The notes under the pieces were generated by a model. It saw only the letters and a program-made list of their open reading frames with translations, was not told where the DNA came from and made no database searches. Positions 34,093 through 42,986 of a DNA stretch of 64,000 bases are shown piece by piece; the first letter of the stretch is position 1; each line of letters starts with the position of its first letter. The translations under genes and the position numbers were made by a program. The stretch comes from Fumia xinanensis (GTDB taxonomy: Bacteria; Bacillota; Clostridia; Oscillospirales; Ruminococcaceae), in the NCBI RefSeq assembly GCF_014384905.1, contig NZ_JACRSV010000001.1, positions 248,001-312,000 on the forward strand, in the 5' to 3' direction.

Positions 34093-35333
34093 CTTACATA
34101 GAAGAATTGGGCCGCAGGGCCAAGGAGGTTTCCAAAACCATTGGAAATGCGTCCACCAAACGGAAAAACGATTGCCTGGAGGCCATTGCGTCTGCCCTCT
34201 GGGAACAGAGAAATTATATTCTCGAGCAAAATGCCGTAGATATCGCAAATGGGCGGCAGAATGAGATGAGCGAAGGCCTTATCGATCGGCTGACCCTGAC
34301 CGAGCCCCGCATTCATGGGATATGCCAGGCAGTGCGGAAGCTCATCGCACTGGACGATCCGGTCGGTGTGGTCGAAAGTGGTATTACCCGCCCCAACGGA
34401 CTGCAGATTCTGAAAACCAGGGTGGCTCTGGGGGTTGTGGGCATCATTTACGAAAGCCGCCCTAACGTCACAGTGGATGGGGCGGTGCTCTGTCTCAAAT
34501 CCGGCAATGCGGTGATCCTCAGAGGTGGCAAGGAGGCTATCAATTCCAATAAAGCCCTCAGCTACGTCATGCGGCAGGCGGTGACCCAGTGCGGCCTGCC
34601 CGCCGATATTATCCAGCTGGTGGAGGACACTTCCCGGGAGACGGCAAACGGCATGATGCAGCTCAACGGTTATCTGGATGTTCTTATCCCCAGAGGGGGG
34701 GCGGGGCTCATTCAGGCGGTGGTCAAGAATGCGACAGTGCCGGTCATCGAGACTGGCGTGGGCAATTGCCATGTCTATGTAGAGCAGTCGGCCGACTTGC
34801 AGATGGCTGCAAACATCGTGGAAAATTCCAAAACTGATCGGGTTTCGGTCTGCAACGCCGAGGAATCCCTTTTGGTGGACGAGAGCATCGCGGCGGCGTT
34901 TCTGCCCCTTGTCAAGACACGCCTGGACGCCCACAACGTCAAATGGTATGGTTGTGAGAAAACGAGGGCTATTGTTCCGGATGCCTTGGATGCCACCGAT
35001 GAGGAGTACGGTAAAGAATTTCTCGACTATGTCATCTCAGTCAAAGTGGTTCAGGGGGTCAGCGAGGCCATCTCTCATATCGACCGGTTCGGTACTGGCC
35101 ACTCTGAGGTCATTGTGACGAACAATTTGAGCGCCGCTGAGAAGTTTCTCAACGAAGTTGACGCGGCGGCGGTGTATGTGAATGCTTCCAGCCGGTTTAC
35201 CGATGGCGGTGAATTCGGCATGGGAGCCGAGATCGGCATTTCCACTCAGAAGCTCCATGCGAGAGGCCCTATGGGATTAAAAGAGCTTACTTCCATCAAG
35301 TATAAAATTCTCGGGGACGGCCAGATTCGGTAG
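34089..35333 (+). CDS. proA: Gamma-glutamyl phosphate reductase
   Basis: 414 residues. Second step of proline synthesis, reducing gamma-glutamyl phosphate to the semialdehyde with NADPH. The family blocks VALGVVGIIYESRPNVT near 117, GNAVILRGGKEA near 142, LIPRGGAGLI near 200 and the region with the active-site cysteine (ENSKTDRVSVCNAEE near 258) are visible. The C-terminal MGAEIGISTQKLHARGPMGL is diagnostic. It overlaps proB by 4 bases. Confidence 0.97.
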   Translation: MTYIEELGRRAKEVSKTIGNASTKRKNDCLEAIASALWEQRNYILEQNAVDIANGRQNEMSEGLIDRLTLTEPRIHGICQAVRKLIALDDPVGVVESGITRPNGLQILKTRVALGVVGIIYESRPNVTVDGAVLCLKSGNAVILRGGKEAINSNKALSYVMRQAVTQCGLPADIIQLVEDTSRETANGMMQLNGYLDVLIPRGGAGLIQAVVKNATVPVIETGVGNCHVYVEQSADLQMAANIVENSKTDRVSVCNAEESLLVDESIAAAFLPLVKTRLDAHNVKWYGCEKTRAIVPDALDATDEEYGKEFLDYVISVKVVQGVSEAISHIDRFGTGHSEVIVTNNLSAAEKFLNEVDAAAVYVNASSRFTDGGEFGMGAEIGISTQKLHARGPMGLKELTSIKYKILGDGQIR

Positions 35334-35357
35334 CCCCGTCCAATAGGAGGAAAACCA

Positions 35358-36185
35358 TTGGAAACGAAAACACGAAAGCCCATCAACAAAAAGATGATAT
35401 TTGGCGGAGTCGTTTTGATTTTTGCCGTCATCGGCCTTATAGCTAGTATTATCTTTGCTGCTAATTTTATCGGAAACATAGCCAGTGGTTCCAAGGAAAA
35501 AGAAGAAATGGCCTGGTTTATCAGTCCGGTGGTCATGCAGGATCCCCCACCCTTTGAGAGCCCGGATAAGGCAACTAACACCACCATCATCACGGCAGGT
35601 GTGTGGCGGTTTATCATGACACAGGACACATCCAAATACCCTATCGACGAATTCAATTTTATCACAGTGCCTCAAAGCGACATCGAGGTGCAGATCAAGC
35701 AGCTCTTTGGCGACGTGCAGTACACCCACGAGACGGTGGGGGACACTGAACTGATGATTACCTATAACTCGGAGACGAAAAGTTATATTTTCCCGGCCAC
35801 ACCTCACGTTTTGCCCTACACCCCCAAGGTGGAGGAAGTGAAAAAAGTGGAGGACAGCTACTTGCTGACGGTGGGATACATTCCGCCCGGATTGGCGTGG
35901 CAGGGAGACGTCACCGGCAAGAAATATGAGCCAGAGCCGGAAAAAATTATGCAGTACACCCTTAAGGAAAACGACAAGGGCGAGTATCAGATTTATGCGG
36001 TGGCAAACGCCGTCACCGATGGGCCGTCGAACACCGAGCCGGACAACGATGTTTCGAATTTGGAGCCGGGCAACGACAACGCCCCGGATGCAAGCGGCAT
36101 TTCGTCCGATGAGACTTCGGATGGCCCGGAATCCGTATCAGAGGACTCTCAGCAGAGCACTCCGGAGTCTTCCGAGACGGCATAA
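35358..36185 (+). CDS. Membrane-anchored protein with acidic Ser-rich tail, unknown function
   Basis: 275 residues with a TTG start after AGGAGGAAAACCA. A single membrane segment covers residues about 14-38, with a short cytoplasmic basic head (KTRKPINKK). An extracellular domain of about 170 residues follows (FNFITVPQSDIEVQIKQLF and YTPKVEEVKKVEDSYLLTV are its clearest parts). The last 55 residues are Asp/Ser/Pro/Glu-rich and probably disordered. No domain is recognised. It lies 24 bases after proA and probably belongs to the operon. Confidence 0.7.
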   Translation: METKTRKPINKKMIFGGVVLIFAVIGLIASIIFAANFIGNIASGSKEKEEMAWFISPVVMQDPPPFESPDKATNTTIITAGVWRFIMTQDTSKYPIDEFNFITVPQSDIEVQIKQLFGDVQYTHETVGDTELMITYNSETKSYIFPATPHVLPYTPKVEEVKKVEDSYLLTVGYIPPGLAWQGDVTGKKYEPEPEKIMQYTLKENDKGEYQIYAVANAVTDGPSNTEPDNDVSNLEPGNDNAPDASGISSDETSDGPESVSEDSQQSTPESSETA

Positions 36186-36329
36186 CAGGTAAAACAGAAT
36201 ACAATTTGTTAACTTAGGAGCTGTTTGCAATGGCCCATACCTTACACCGATCGTAAAATCGTAAGCATCAGCCCCATAACCCAAAATCTACCGGAATGTT
36301 CCTGGAAAGGTATAATATATAAAAATCCC

Positions 36330-36358
36330 TTGCTTTTTCCACGCCGGAGTGCTATAAT
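36330..36358 (+). promoter_or_regulatory. Promoter of the pheS-pheT T-box transcript
   Basis: TTGCTT (36330-36335), 17 bases, TATAAT (36353-36358). A second TATAAT with no clear -35 lies at 36311-36316. The upstream 36186-36329 holds no gene I can see. Confidence 0.75.
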
Positions 36359-36369
36359 AAATCTAATAT

Positions 36370-36630
36370 TGAAACGCATCGACCAGGTTCAGTAGCGCCT
36401 TCCTTCTTCCAGAGAGAGCGGGTCATCGGCTGTAAGCTCGTTTAAGCAGAGGATTTGCGTGAAATTTCGCCTGTGAGCGGCGTCCCTGAAGTTTTTGCAG
36501 TAGGGGATGACGGGTATTGCCCCCGTTACAGGGCTTTCGAAGTGCCCGTTTCTGTGCTGAACGGGAATTTGGGTGGTACCACGGAAAGCAGAGCCTTCCG
36601 TCCCATGTGGGACGGGGGCTTTTTTGTTTG
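36370..36630 (+). promoter_or_regulatory. T-box leader, probably sensing tRNA-Phe
   Basis: Stem I begins near 36375 and has the AGAGAG-type motif at 36411-36418. GGCTGTAAGC follows, and a TTC triplet at 36466-36468 is a likely phenylalanine specifier. The T-box core TGGGTGGTACCACGG is at 36570-36584. A terminator stem (CCGTCCC/GGGACGG and T6) covers 36594-36627. Uncharged tRNA-Phe would stabilise the antiterminator and turn on pheS-pheT. The specifier position is my reading, supported by the downstream gene. Confidence 0.93.
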
Positions 36631-36725
36631 CAAAAAAGGCAAATAGCAAAATCACGAAGTATTAAAAATGCTGTGAAATATTTTTGCAGCAAAATTTGTT
36701 TCTTTCGCCACAAAAAGGGGACAAA

Positions 36726-36746
36726 TTCGCAGTAAAATACTGCGAA
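36726..36746 (+). repeat. CGCAGTAAA hairpin, copy in the pheS leader
   Basis: TTCGCAGTA, loop AAA, TACTGCGAA, a perfect 9-bp stem 30 bases before pheS. It shares the core CGCAGTA...CTGCG with hairpins at 26001 and 40719. Confidence 0.5.
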
Positions 36747-36775
36747 CCGCAACAATTTGAAAAGGAATGGTGATT

Positions 36776-37798
36776 ATGATGCGCGAACAACTGGAACAAA
36801 TCAAGCAGGCGGGTCTTGAAAAACTCAAAAGCTGCTTAAACGCAAAAGAACTGGACGACATCCGGGTCAAAATACTGGGCAAGAAGGGCGAACTGACCGC
36901 TATTTTGAAACAAATGGGTAAATTGAGCGCCGAGGAGCGGCCTGTCATCGGACAGGTGGCAAACGAGGTTCGCTCCGCTTTGGAGGAAGCTCTTGCTGCC
37001 CGCCAAAAGGAACTGGCCCAGCTAGAACTGAACCATCGGCTCAAGAAAGAGACATTGGACGTGACCATGCCGGGCAAAAAACGTGCGCTCGGTAAAGCTC
37101 ATCCTAACACTGTCGTGATGAACCAAATTAAAGAAATTTTTCTGGGAATGGGCTTTTTTGTAGCGGAAGGCCCTGAGGTAGAATACGACCACTATAATTT
37201 CGAGGCATTGAATATCCCTAAAGACCACCCTGCGCGTGATACCCAGGACACCTTTTACGTCTCAGACAACATCGTGCTGCGCACTCAGACTTCTCCGGTG
37301 CAGATTCGCGTTATGGAGAATCAGAAGCCGCCCATCCGGATGATCTCTCCCGGACGGGTTTACCGTTCCGATGCTGTGGACGCCACTCATTCGCCTTTGT
37401 TCCATCAGATTGAGGGCATGGTCATTGACAAGGGCGTCACTATGGCGGATTTGAAAGGTACTCTGGAAACCTTTCTTAAAAAGCTCTACGGGGAGGAAGC
37501 ACAGCTCCGCTTCAGACCTCATCACTTTCCTTTCACCGAGCCGTCAGCTGAGGTTGACATCATGTGCTTTGCCTGCCACGGCGAGGGCTGCCGCCTCTGC
37601 AAAGGTGAGGGCTGGATTGAGATTTTAGGCTGTGGTATGGTGCATCCCGACGTATTAAAAGGTTGTGGTATCGACCCTGAGGTTTACAGCGGCTTTGCGT
37701 TTGGCTTAGGGTTGGAGCGCGTTGTCATGCGGCAGTATGCCATCGACGATTTGCGTCTTTTATACGAAAACGACCTGCGTTTTCTCAATCAGTTCTAA
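36776..37798 (+). CDS. pheS: Phenylalanine-tRNA ligase alpha subunit
   Basis: 340 residues from ATG 36776 (AAAGGA at 9 bases); ATG 36767 would abut the ribosome binding site. An N-terminal coiled coil (residues 1-85) is followed by the class II core. Motif 2 is in the RTQTSPVQIR and GRVYRSDAVDATHSP area, and motif 3 is GFAFGLGLERVVMRQY near residue 312. A cysteine-rich CFACHGEGCRLCKGEGW insertion near 265 is a common variant. It charges tRNA-Phe together with PheT and is controlled by the T-box upstream. Confidence 0.97.
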   Translation: MMREQLEQIKQAGLEKLKSCLNAKELDDIRVKILGKKGELTAILKQMGKLSAEERPVIGQVANEVRSALEEALAARQKELAQLELNHRLKKETLDVTMPGKKRALGKAHPNTVVMNQIKEIFLGMGFFVAEGPEVEYDHYNFEALNIPKDHPARDTQDTFYVSDNIVLRTQTSPVQIRVMENQKPPIRMISPGRVYRSDAVDATHSPLFHQIEGMVIDKGVTMADLKGTLETFLKKLYGEEAQLRFRPHHFPFTEPSAEVDIMCFACHGEGCRLCKGEGWIEILGCGMVHPDVLKGCGIDPEVYSGFAFGLGLERVVMRQYAIDDLRLLYENDLRFLNQF

Positions 37799-37875
37799 TA
37801 ATTGCCGAAGCCTAAAGAACGGGGGTTGAGAGCGGTTTTTCAAACTCTAATTTCCAGAAAGGAATGAATATTAAC

Positions 37876-40251
37876 ATGAATTTATCCATGAGATGGTTAA
37901 AAGACTATGTAAATTATACAGGAACTCCCAAGGAATTTTCCGACGCCATGACCATGAGCGGTTCCAAAGTGGAGGGTTATGCCAGTGAAAATGACGAGAT
38001 CTGTAATGTTGTGGTCGGAAAAGTTTTGAGCGTAGAAAAACATCCCGACGCCGACAAACTGGTAATTTGCCAGATTGACGTGGGCAGGGACGAGCCTATC
38101 CAGATCGTCACCGGCGCTTCCAATGTCGTACCCGGCGCTTTGGTGCCCTGCGCGTTGGATGGCTCCACTTTGCCAAACGGCGTAAAAATCAAGAAGGGCA
38201 AGCTCCGCGGCGTTTTAAGCCAGGGGATGATGTGTTCTTTAGGGGAACTCAATTTGACGGCCCACGATTTCCCCTATGCCATCGAAGACGGTATTTTTCT
38301 TATTGAAGAGGATTGCAAACCCGGCGACGACGTTGCCGACGCCATCGGATTGAACGACACTTGCGTTGAGTTTGAGATTACCTCTAACCGTCCCGACTGC
38401 CTGTCAGTTATCGGCCTTGCAAGAGAGGCTTCGGCGACCTTCGGCCTGCCCATCAATATCAAAGCGCCAGAGGTAAAGGGTGCAGGCGGCGATATCAAAA
38501 ACTATCTATCCGTCACAGTGGATAACAAAGACCTTTGCTATCGCTACAGCGCCAAAGTGGTGAAAAACGTTAAAATCGAGTCTTCTCCCCGCTGGATGCG
38601 GGAGCGGCTTCGTGCCAGCGGCGTGCGGCCCATCAACAATTTGGTGGACATCACAAACTACGTCATGCTGGAATACGGCCAGCCTATGCACGCTTTTGAC
38701 CTGAAATATGTAAAAGGCGGCAAAATCGTCGTCCGCAATGCAAAGCCGGGTGAGACGATCACCACTCTGGACGGCATCGAGCGTCCTTTGAACGAATCCA
38801 TGCTCGTCATCGCCGACGAGGAGAAACCTTCCGCTGTAGCAGGCGTTATGGGCGGCGAGTATAGCGGCATCAACGATGATACAAACACTGTTGTGTTCGA
38901 ATCGGCTTGTTTCCACGGCGCTAATGTTCGTCGTACCGCTAAGGCTATTGGTCTGCGGACCGAATCCTCTTCCCGGTTTGAGAAGGGCCTGGATCCAGAA
39001 GGAACCATGGACGCGCTGCTTCGCGCCTGTGAGCTTATTGAGATGTTGGGCTGCGGCGAAGTAGTGGACGGCGTCATCGACGAAAAGGGCAATATGCTGC
39101 CCGCTCCAAGAGTTCCTTTTGACCCAGACGGCATCAATCGCTTTTTGGGTACCGACATCTCGGAGAGCCGGATGCGGGAGATTCTCCTAAGCCTGGGCTT
39201 TACCTTTGACGGAAATCAGGTGGTTTCCCCCAGCTACCGCATCGACATCCATAACAAAGCCGATATTGCCGAGGAAGTGGCCCGCATCTACGGCTACGAT
39301 AAAATCCCCGTTTCTAAGCTCCGCGGCAGCAGCGAGGGAAGCCTCAGCGCCTCCCAGAAGTACCAGCGTACCATTGAGCAGAATATGTTGGCTCTGGGTT
39401 GTTACGAGGTGATGACCTTTTCCTTTGTCAGCCCCAAGGAATACGATCGGATGAATTTGCCTGTTGACAGCAAGCTTCGGGAGTCAGTAAAAATTCTAAA
39501 TCCTCTAGGTGAGGACACCAGTGTTATGCGGACATCTGTTTTGCCCTCTATGCTGGAAGTCATCAAAACAAACTACAATAATAGAAATGCCCAAGGTGCC
39601 TTTTATGAAATCGGCAACGAATATATTCCCACCGGAGACGATACCCTTCCAGAAGAGAATCCCCAGGTCACTATCGGCCTTTACGGCGAAGATGAGGATT
39701 TCTATTCCCTGAAAGGCATTGTGGAAGGCCTTCTGGACGCCGGTGACATTAAAGGTTGGGATATCGAGCCTGTTACCGACGATCCCACCTTTCATCCCGG
39801 TCGTACTGCCCGTATTTTGAAGGATGGGGAAATGCTTGGTATCTTTGGCGAGGTGCATCCCGCTGTGACGGAGAACTACGATATCGGTACTAAGGTGTAT
39901 TTGGGCAAATTTGATTTGAAGGCTATGTTCCGTCTGGCAGATGGTGTAAAAACATACAAGCCGCTGCCCAAATTCCCGGCTTCCAGCCGCGATTTGTCAC
40001 TGTTAGCCGATAAAGGCCTGCCAATCATCGAAATTGAAAAAGCAATTAAACGTGCCATTCCCAATATTCTCGAGGAAGTGAAGCTCTTCGACGTATATGA
40101 GGGCGCTCAGGTGCCGCAAGGTAAAAAAAGCGTTTCCTATTCCATCGTGATGAGGGCTTCCGACAGAACGCTGACAGTAGAGGAATGTGATGGTGCTGTC
40201 AACAAAATTTTTAAAGAACTTTCAAAAATAAATGTGAATTTGAGGCAGTAG
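37876..40251 (+). CDS. pheT: Phenylalanine-tRNA ligase beta subunit
   Basis: 791 residues from ATG 37876, giving MNLSMRWLKDYV; the in-frame ATG at 37864 directly abuts AAAGGA. Domains in order are an EMAP/tRNA-binding OB fold (residues about 40-150, VVVGKVLSVEKHPDADKL), the B3/B4 editing region (about 200-380, ITSNRPDCLSVIGLAREA just before), B5 (about 400-470) and the inactive synthetase-like core. A C-terminal anticodon-binding FDX-ACB domain (KFPASSRDLSLL to the end) completes it. It lies 77 bases after pheS and shares its T-box transcript. Confidence 0.97.
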   Translation: MNLSMRWLKDYVNYTGTPKEFSDAMTMSGSKVEGYASENDEICNVVVGKVLSVEKHPDADKLVICQIDVGRDEPIQIVTGASNVVPGALVPCALDGSTLPNGVKIKKGKLRGVLSQGMMCSLGELNLTAHDFPYAIEDGIFLIEEDCKPGDDVADAIGLNDTCVEFEITSNRPDCLSVIGLAREASATFGLPINIKAPEVKGAGGDIKNYLSVTVDNKDLCYRYSAKVVKNVKIESSPRWMRERLRASGVRPINNLVDITNYVMLEYGQPMHAFDLKYVKGGKIVVRNAKPGETITTLDGIERPLNESMLVIADEEKPSAVAGVMGGEYSGINDDTNTVVFESACFHGANVRRTAKAIGLRTESSSRFEKGLDPEGTMDALLRACELIEMLGCGEVVDGVIDEKGNMLPAPRVPFDPDGINRFLGTDISESRMREILLSLGFTFDGNQVVSPSYRIDIHNKADIAEEVARIYGYDKIPVSKLRGSSEGSLSASQKYQRTIEQNMLALGCYEVMTFSFVSPKEYDRMNLPVDSKLRESVKILNPLGEDTSVMRTSVLPSMLEVIKTNYNNRNAQGAFYEIGNEYIPTGDDTLPEENPQVTIGLYGEDEDFYSLKGIVEGLLDAGDIKGWDIEPVTDDPTFHPGRTARILKDGEMLGIFGEVHPAVTENYDIGTKVYLGKFDLKAMFRLADGVKTYKPLPKFPASSRDLSLLADKGLPIIEIEKAIKRAIPNILEEVKLFDVYEGAQVPQGKKSVSYSIVMRASDRTLTVEECDGAVNKIFKELSKINVNLRQ

Positions 40252-40256
40252 TCCCC

Positions 40257-40285
40257 TTGTAAATGGAGAACAGATGCGCTATAAT
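40257..40285 (+). promoter_or_regulatory. ireB promoter
   Basis: TTGTAA (40257-40262), 17 bases, TATAAT (40280-40285), beginning just after the pheT stop. It gives a leader of about 80 bases before the ireB ATG. Confidence 0.7.
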
Positions 40286-40370
40286 GAAAGAGATGTACGA
40301 TGTTTGTCGTGCAGAAAAAGTGTATCTTGTAGCGGATGACGCTGCTGTCAAATTTTTGCGAGGTGAAATT

Positions 40371-40616
40371 ATGTACGACAAGACGATGACCTTTACGGTA
40401 CCGGATGACAAAGAGCTGGAAATGCACCGCATCCTTACTGAGGTTTACGATGCTCTCAAACAAAAAGGCTACAACCCCATCAGTCAGATCGTAGGGTACA
40501 TTCTGTCGGAGGATCCGACCTATATCACCACCCACAACAACGCAAGAAGCTTGATTCGCAAAATCGACCGCGACGAATTGTTGCAGGCAATGGTGAAATC
40601 CTACCTTGCAGACTAG
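40371..40616 (+). CDS. ireB: IreB family regulatory phosphoprotein (UPF0297)
   Basis: 81 residues from ATG 40371 with GCGAGGTG upstream, matching the family's usual length. The frame extends upstream but crosses the promoter. The conserved KQKGYNPISQIVGYILSEDPTYITTHNNARSLIRKIDRDE block is present in full as consecutive family motifs. Near-N-terminal Thr residues (KTMTFTV) occupy the place phosphorylated by the PASTA kinase IreK in Enterococcus. Its usual neighbour ruvX is not here. A terminator follows. Confidence 0.92.
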   Translation: MYDKTMTFTVPDDKELEMHRILTEVYDALKQKGYNPISQIVGYILSEDPTYITTHNNARSLIRKIDRDELLQAMVKSYLAD

Positions 40617-40622
40617 AATTTT

Positions 40623-40655
40623 AAAGGAGACGGAGCAAATCCCGTCTCCTTTTTG
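40623..40655 (+). terminator. Intrinsic terminator after ireB
   Basis: AAAGGAGACGG, loop AGCAAAT with a C, CCGTCTCCTTTTT; it starts 6 bases after the stop codon. Confidence 0.92.
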
Positions 40656-40712
40656 GTATGCCTAGGGTTTAGAAAAGGCGGCAAGGGGTAGTTGATATCG
40701 AAATTTAGGCGT

Positions 40713-40838
40713 GGTATAATAATCGCAGTAAACTGCGATTATCAAGAAGAAATCGCTTTGAGGACTTCGTTCTCAATTTTGCCTGCCGAAGGACGATCAA
40801 AACCGGGCTTCTTGCATAGAAAATAAGTATGGTATAAT
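40713..40838 (+). promoter_or_regulatory. Two extended -10 promoters around a structured element, upstream of xpaC
   Basis: TGGTATAAT at 40712-40720 overlaps the hairpin ATAATCGCAG-TAAA-CTGCGATTAT (40719-40742). A nested fold follows: CAAGAAG (40743) with CTTCTTG (40808), ATCG/CGAT inside it, and TTGAG/CTCAA inside that. A second TGGTATAAT (40830-40838) with TTGCAT 15 bases upstream then leads to xpaC. The two promoters flank a foldable segment of about 95 bases with no ORF. Confidence 0.5.
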
Positions 40839-40907
40839 AACTAGAAATGATATGTATTTAACTTCGGACAAACACATAAAATCAATGAATTATGAGGAGG
40901 CGGGAGG

Positions 40908-41531
40908 ATGAAACGGCAGGCCCTTTTGGCGACGGGTGCACTGGGTATCGTTGGCGGGGCATTAATTTACTTGTTCGGCGGCAATATGATGGTATCTATC
41001 GTCTGTGGAATGATTTTATTCTTGCTCCTTTGGTTTATCAATCGTCCGCAGAGGACGGTGACAGTTGCGGTGAAGCCTTCAGAGGGAGCTGATGAGGAAT
41101 CCCTTTTAAAAGAAGGTAAAAAACAGCTCTGCTTCATTGACGACTACTTGTCCAAGATTCAGGATGAGTCTGTCTATGCCGAGGCTGCCTCAGTCCGGGA
41201 AAAGATGGAAAGAATCTGGAGTACACTGGAGGAAGAGCCACAACGCATCCATCCAGCTGCAGATTTTTTTTCTTACTATTTACCGGTTTTTGGAAGTATC
41301 CTGGCCCGTTACAGTAAACTTGAGGAAAACCGTGTGGAATCTGAAAGTAAGGAAATGGTGCGAAAAGTTTTTTTTGATATCGGAGAAGCCATGGAACGGC
41401 TGCGGGAAAGTCTGTTTGAAAATGATATCCTAGATCTGTCTGCCGACATCAAGGTGATGAACCAGTCCCTGCAAAGTGCGGGACTGATAGGAAGCAATTG
41501 GCCTTCCCAACAGAAAGGAAACGGACGATGA
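40908..41531 (+). CDS. xpaC: XpaC-like membrane protein (5-bromo-4-chloroindolyl phosphate hydrolysis family)
   Basis: 207 residues. Two adjacent membrane segments (residues 5-23 and 27-46) are followed by a cytoplasmic helical domain (YLSKIQDESVYAEAASVREKMERIW, split over residues about 80-105; LRESLFENDILDLSADIKVM near 170). The XpaC name reflects hydrolysis of an indicator in Bacillus; the true function is unknown. Pairing with telA two genes downstream is the strongest support. Ribosome binding site GAGGAGGCGGGAGG. Confidence 0.78.
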   Translation: MKRQALLATGALGIVGGALIYLFGGNMMVSIVCGMILFLLLWFINRPQRTVTVAVKPSEGADEESLLKEGKKQLCFIDDYLSKIQDESVYAEAASVREKMERIWSTLEEEPQRIHPAADFFSYYLPVFGSILARYSKLEENRVESESKEMVRKVFFDIGEAMERLRESLFENDILDLSADIKVMNQSLQSAGLIGSNWPSQQKGNGR

Positions 41532-41620
41532 ATTCAAAAACAAAGCGAATTTTGCTGGGAACTGCCGTGTTTTTGGCTGTTGTAGCCGCCGGTATTCTCG
41601 TTTCTTGGTGTTTGAAATAA
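41528..41620 (+). CDS. 30-residue single-pass membrane protein between xpaC and telA
   Basis: ATG at 41528 overlaps the xpaC stop in ATGA, with AAAGGAAACGGACG upstream. The sequence is a basic head MNSKTKR, a hydrophobic stretch of about 20 residues (ILLGTAVFLAVVAAGILVSW) and a short CLK tail. The overlap, ribosome binding site and clean topology argue that it is real and translationally coupled. No known family. Confidence 0.65.
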   Translation: MNSKTKRILLGTAVFLAVVAAGILVSWCLK

Positions 41621-41650
41621 CAAAATCCATCAGAGTAAGGAGAAAAGACA

Positions 41651-42781
41651 ATGAGCGAAGCAAAAATGCCGGAGCTGGTGCTCCCGACTATGGAAACAGT
41701 AAATCCTGAGCCCCGAGAATTGGTTGCCGAAAAGGCGGAAAGTTCTCTCGACATCAAAAATCTTTCCCCGGAAGAACGGAAAATGGTGGAAGAGTTCGCC
41801 AAAAGCATTGATGTGACCGATTCGACGGTTCTGGTCCAGTACGGCGCACCCGCTCAAAGCAAAATTTCTGCTTTTTCTGATTCGATGCTCAACAACTACC
41901 GTACCAAGGATTTGGGCGAGCAGGGCAAGCTTCTAACGGATCTGGTGGTGGAAATAGGGGAATTTGATACGGCAGCGCAGAAAAAGGGCTTTTTTACCAG
42001 TATGAAACGCCAGTTTGAGAAAACTATGGCCCAATACAATAAAGTCAATGCCAACGTAGATACCATTGTCCATAAGCTGGAGGATCACAAGCGACAGCTC
42101 ATTAAAGACGTGGCTATGTTTGACCAGCTTTACGAAAAAAACGCCGAGTATTTTAAGGAGATTTCTCTTTACATCATTGCGGGAAAAGAGCGGCTTAAAG
42201 AGATCAATGATGTGACGATTCCGGAACTTGCGGCCAAGGCTGAGGCGACCGGTGATCAGAATGATTTGCAGGCATTACGGGACATGAAGGACGTGGTAGT
42301 ACGGTTTGACAAAAAGCTAAATGACTTGATGCTTTCCCGTATGATTTCCATTCAGATGGCACCACAGATCCGGATGCTTCAGAGCAACGAAACCCAGCTG
42401 GCGGATAAAATCCAGTCCACGATTATGAACTCTATCCCCCTGTGGAAGAACCAGATCGTCATCGCACTGGGCCTCAATAACGCAAAGGCTGCCTTGCAGG
42501 CCCAGCGGCAAGTGACCGATATGACAAACGAACTTTTAAAGAAAAACAGTGAGATGTTGAAAACCGGCACCATCGAGATTGCCAAAGAGAGCGAGCGGGG
42601 TATTGTAGATATTGAGACCTTGCGTCAGACCAATAGCGATCTCATCACCACCATCAATGAGGTGGTGCGGATTCAGGACGAGGGCAAGGCCAAACGGCTG
42701 GCCGCCGAGCAGGAACTCCAGAAGATGGAGGGAGAACTCAAACAGGCGGTTTTGGCCGCAGCAGTAAGAAAAAACCAGTAA
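41651..42781 (+). CDS. telA: TelA/KlaA family (toxic anion resistance) protein
   Basis: 376 residues, mostly helical, without membrane segments. Family landmarks include the central YNKVNANVDTIVHKLEDHKRQL near residue 135, MISIQMAPQIRMLQSNETQL near 237 and the GLNNAKAALQAQRQVTDMTNELL block near 275. TelA was named for tellurite resistance on plasmids, but chromosomal copies beside xpaC probably act in envelope stress. Ribosome binding site AAGGAGAAAAG. It ends the three-gene operon before a terminator at 42799. Confidence 0.9.
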   Translation: MSEAKMPELVLPTMETVNPEPRELVAEKAESSLDIKNLSPEERKMVEEFAKSIDVTDSTVLVQYGAPAQSKISAFSDSMLNNYRTKDLGEQGKLLTDLVVEIGEFDTAAQKKGFFTSMKRQFEKTMAQYNKVNANVDTIVHKLEDHKRQLIKDVAMFDQLYEKNAEYFKEISLYIIAGKERLKEINDVTIPELAAKAEATGDQNDLQALRDMKDVVVRFDKKLNDLMLSRMISIQMAPQIRMLQSNETQLADKIQSTIMNSIPLWKNQIVIALGLNNAKAALQAQRQVTDMTNELLKKNSEMLKTGTIEIAKESERGIVDIETLRQTNSDLITTINEVVRIQDEGKAKRLAAEQELQKMEGELKQAVLAAAVRKNQ

Positions 42782-42798
42782 CGGAGAACTAAAAAGCC

Positions 42799-42837
42799 AA
42801 CGGATGAAAAGCAGAAAACGCTTTTCATCCGTTTTTG
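42799..42837 (+). terminator. Intrinsic terminator after telA
   Basis: AACGGATGAAAAGC, loop AGAAAAC, GCTTTTCATCCGTTTTT: a perfect 14-bp stem and T run. Confidence 0.93.
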
Positions 42838-42942
42838 TATGGAAATGTCACAGATGCGGTTGCTGCGTTGCGAATGCCATGCCTGCATTGTTATTTATTG
42901 TGATGTAATTACCCTATTATTGGCCAAACAGTAATGTGTATT

Positions 42943-42978
42943 AAGAAAAAACCGCCGGTTCTTTTACAGAACCGGCGG
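42943..42978 (-). terminator. Terminator of the hydrogenase gene
   Basis: CCGCCGGTTCT and AGAACCGGCGG form an 11-bp stem; on the minus strand the stem is followed by a run of Ts (A run at 42945-42951). Confidence 0.9.
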
Positions 42979-42986
42979 CAATGCTT

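Noticed and set aside
36455..36755. Several 60-110 codon frames on both strands in the pheS leader
   Set aside because: They fall in the T-box leader and terminator; the RNA structure explains the sequence.
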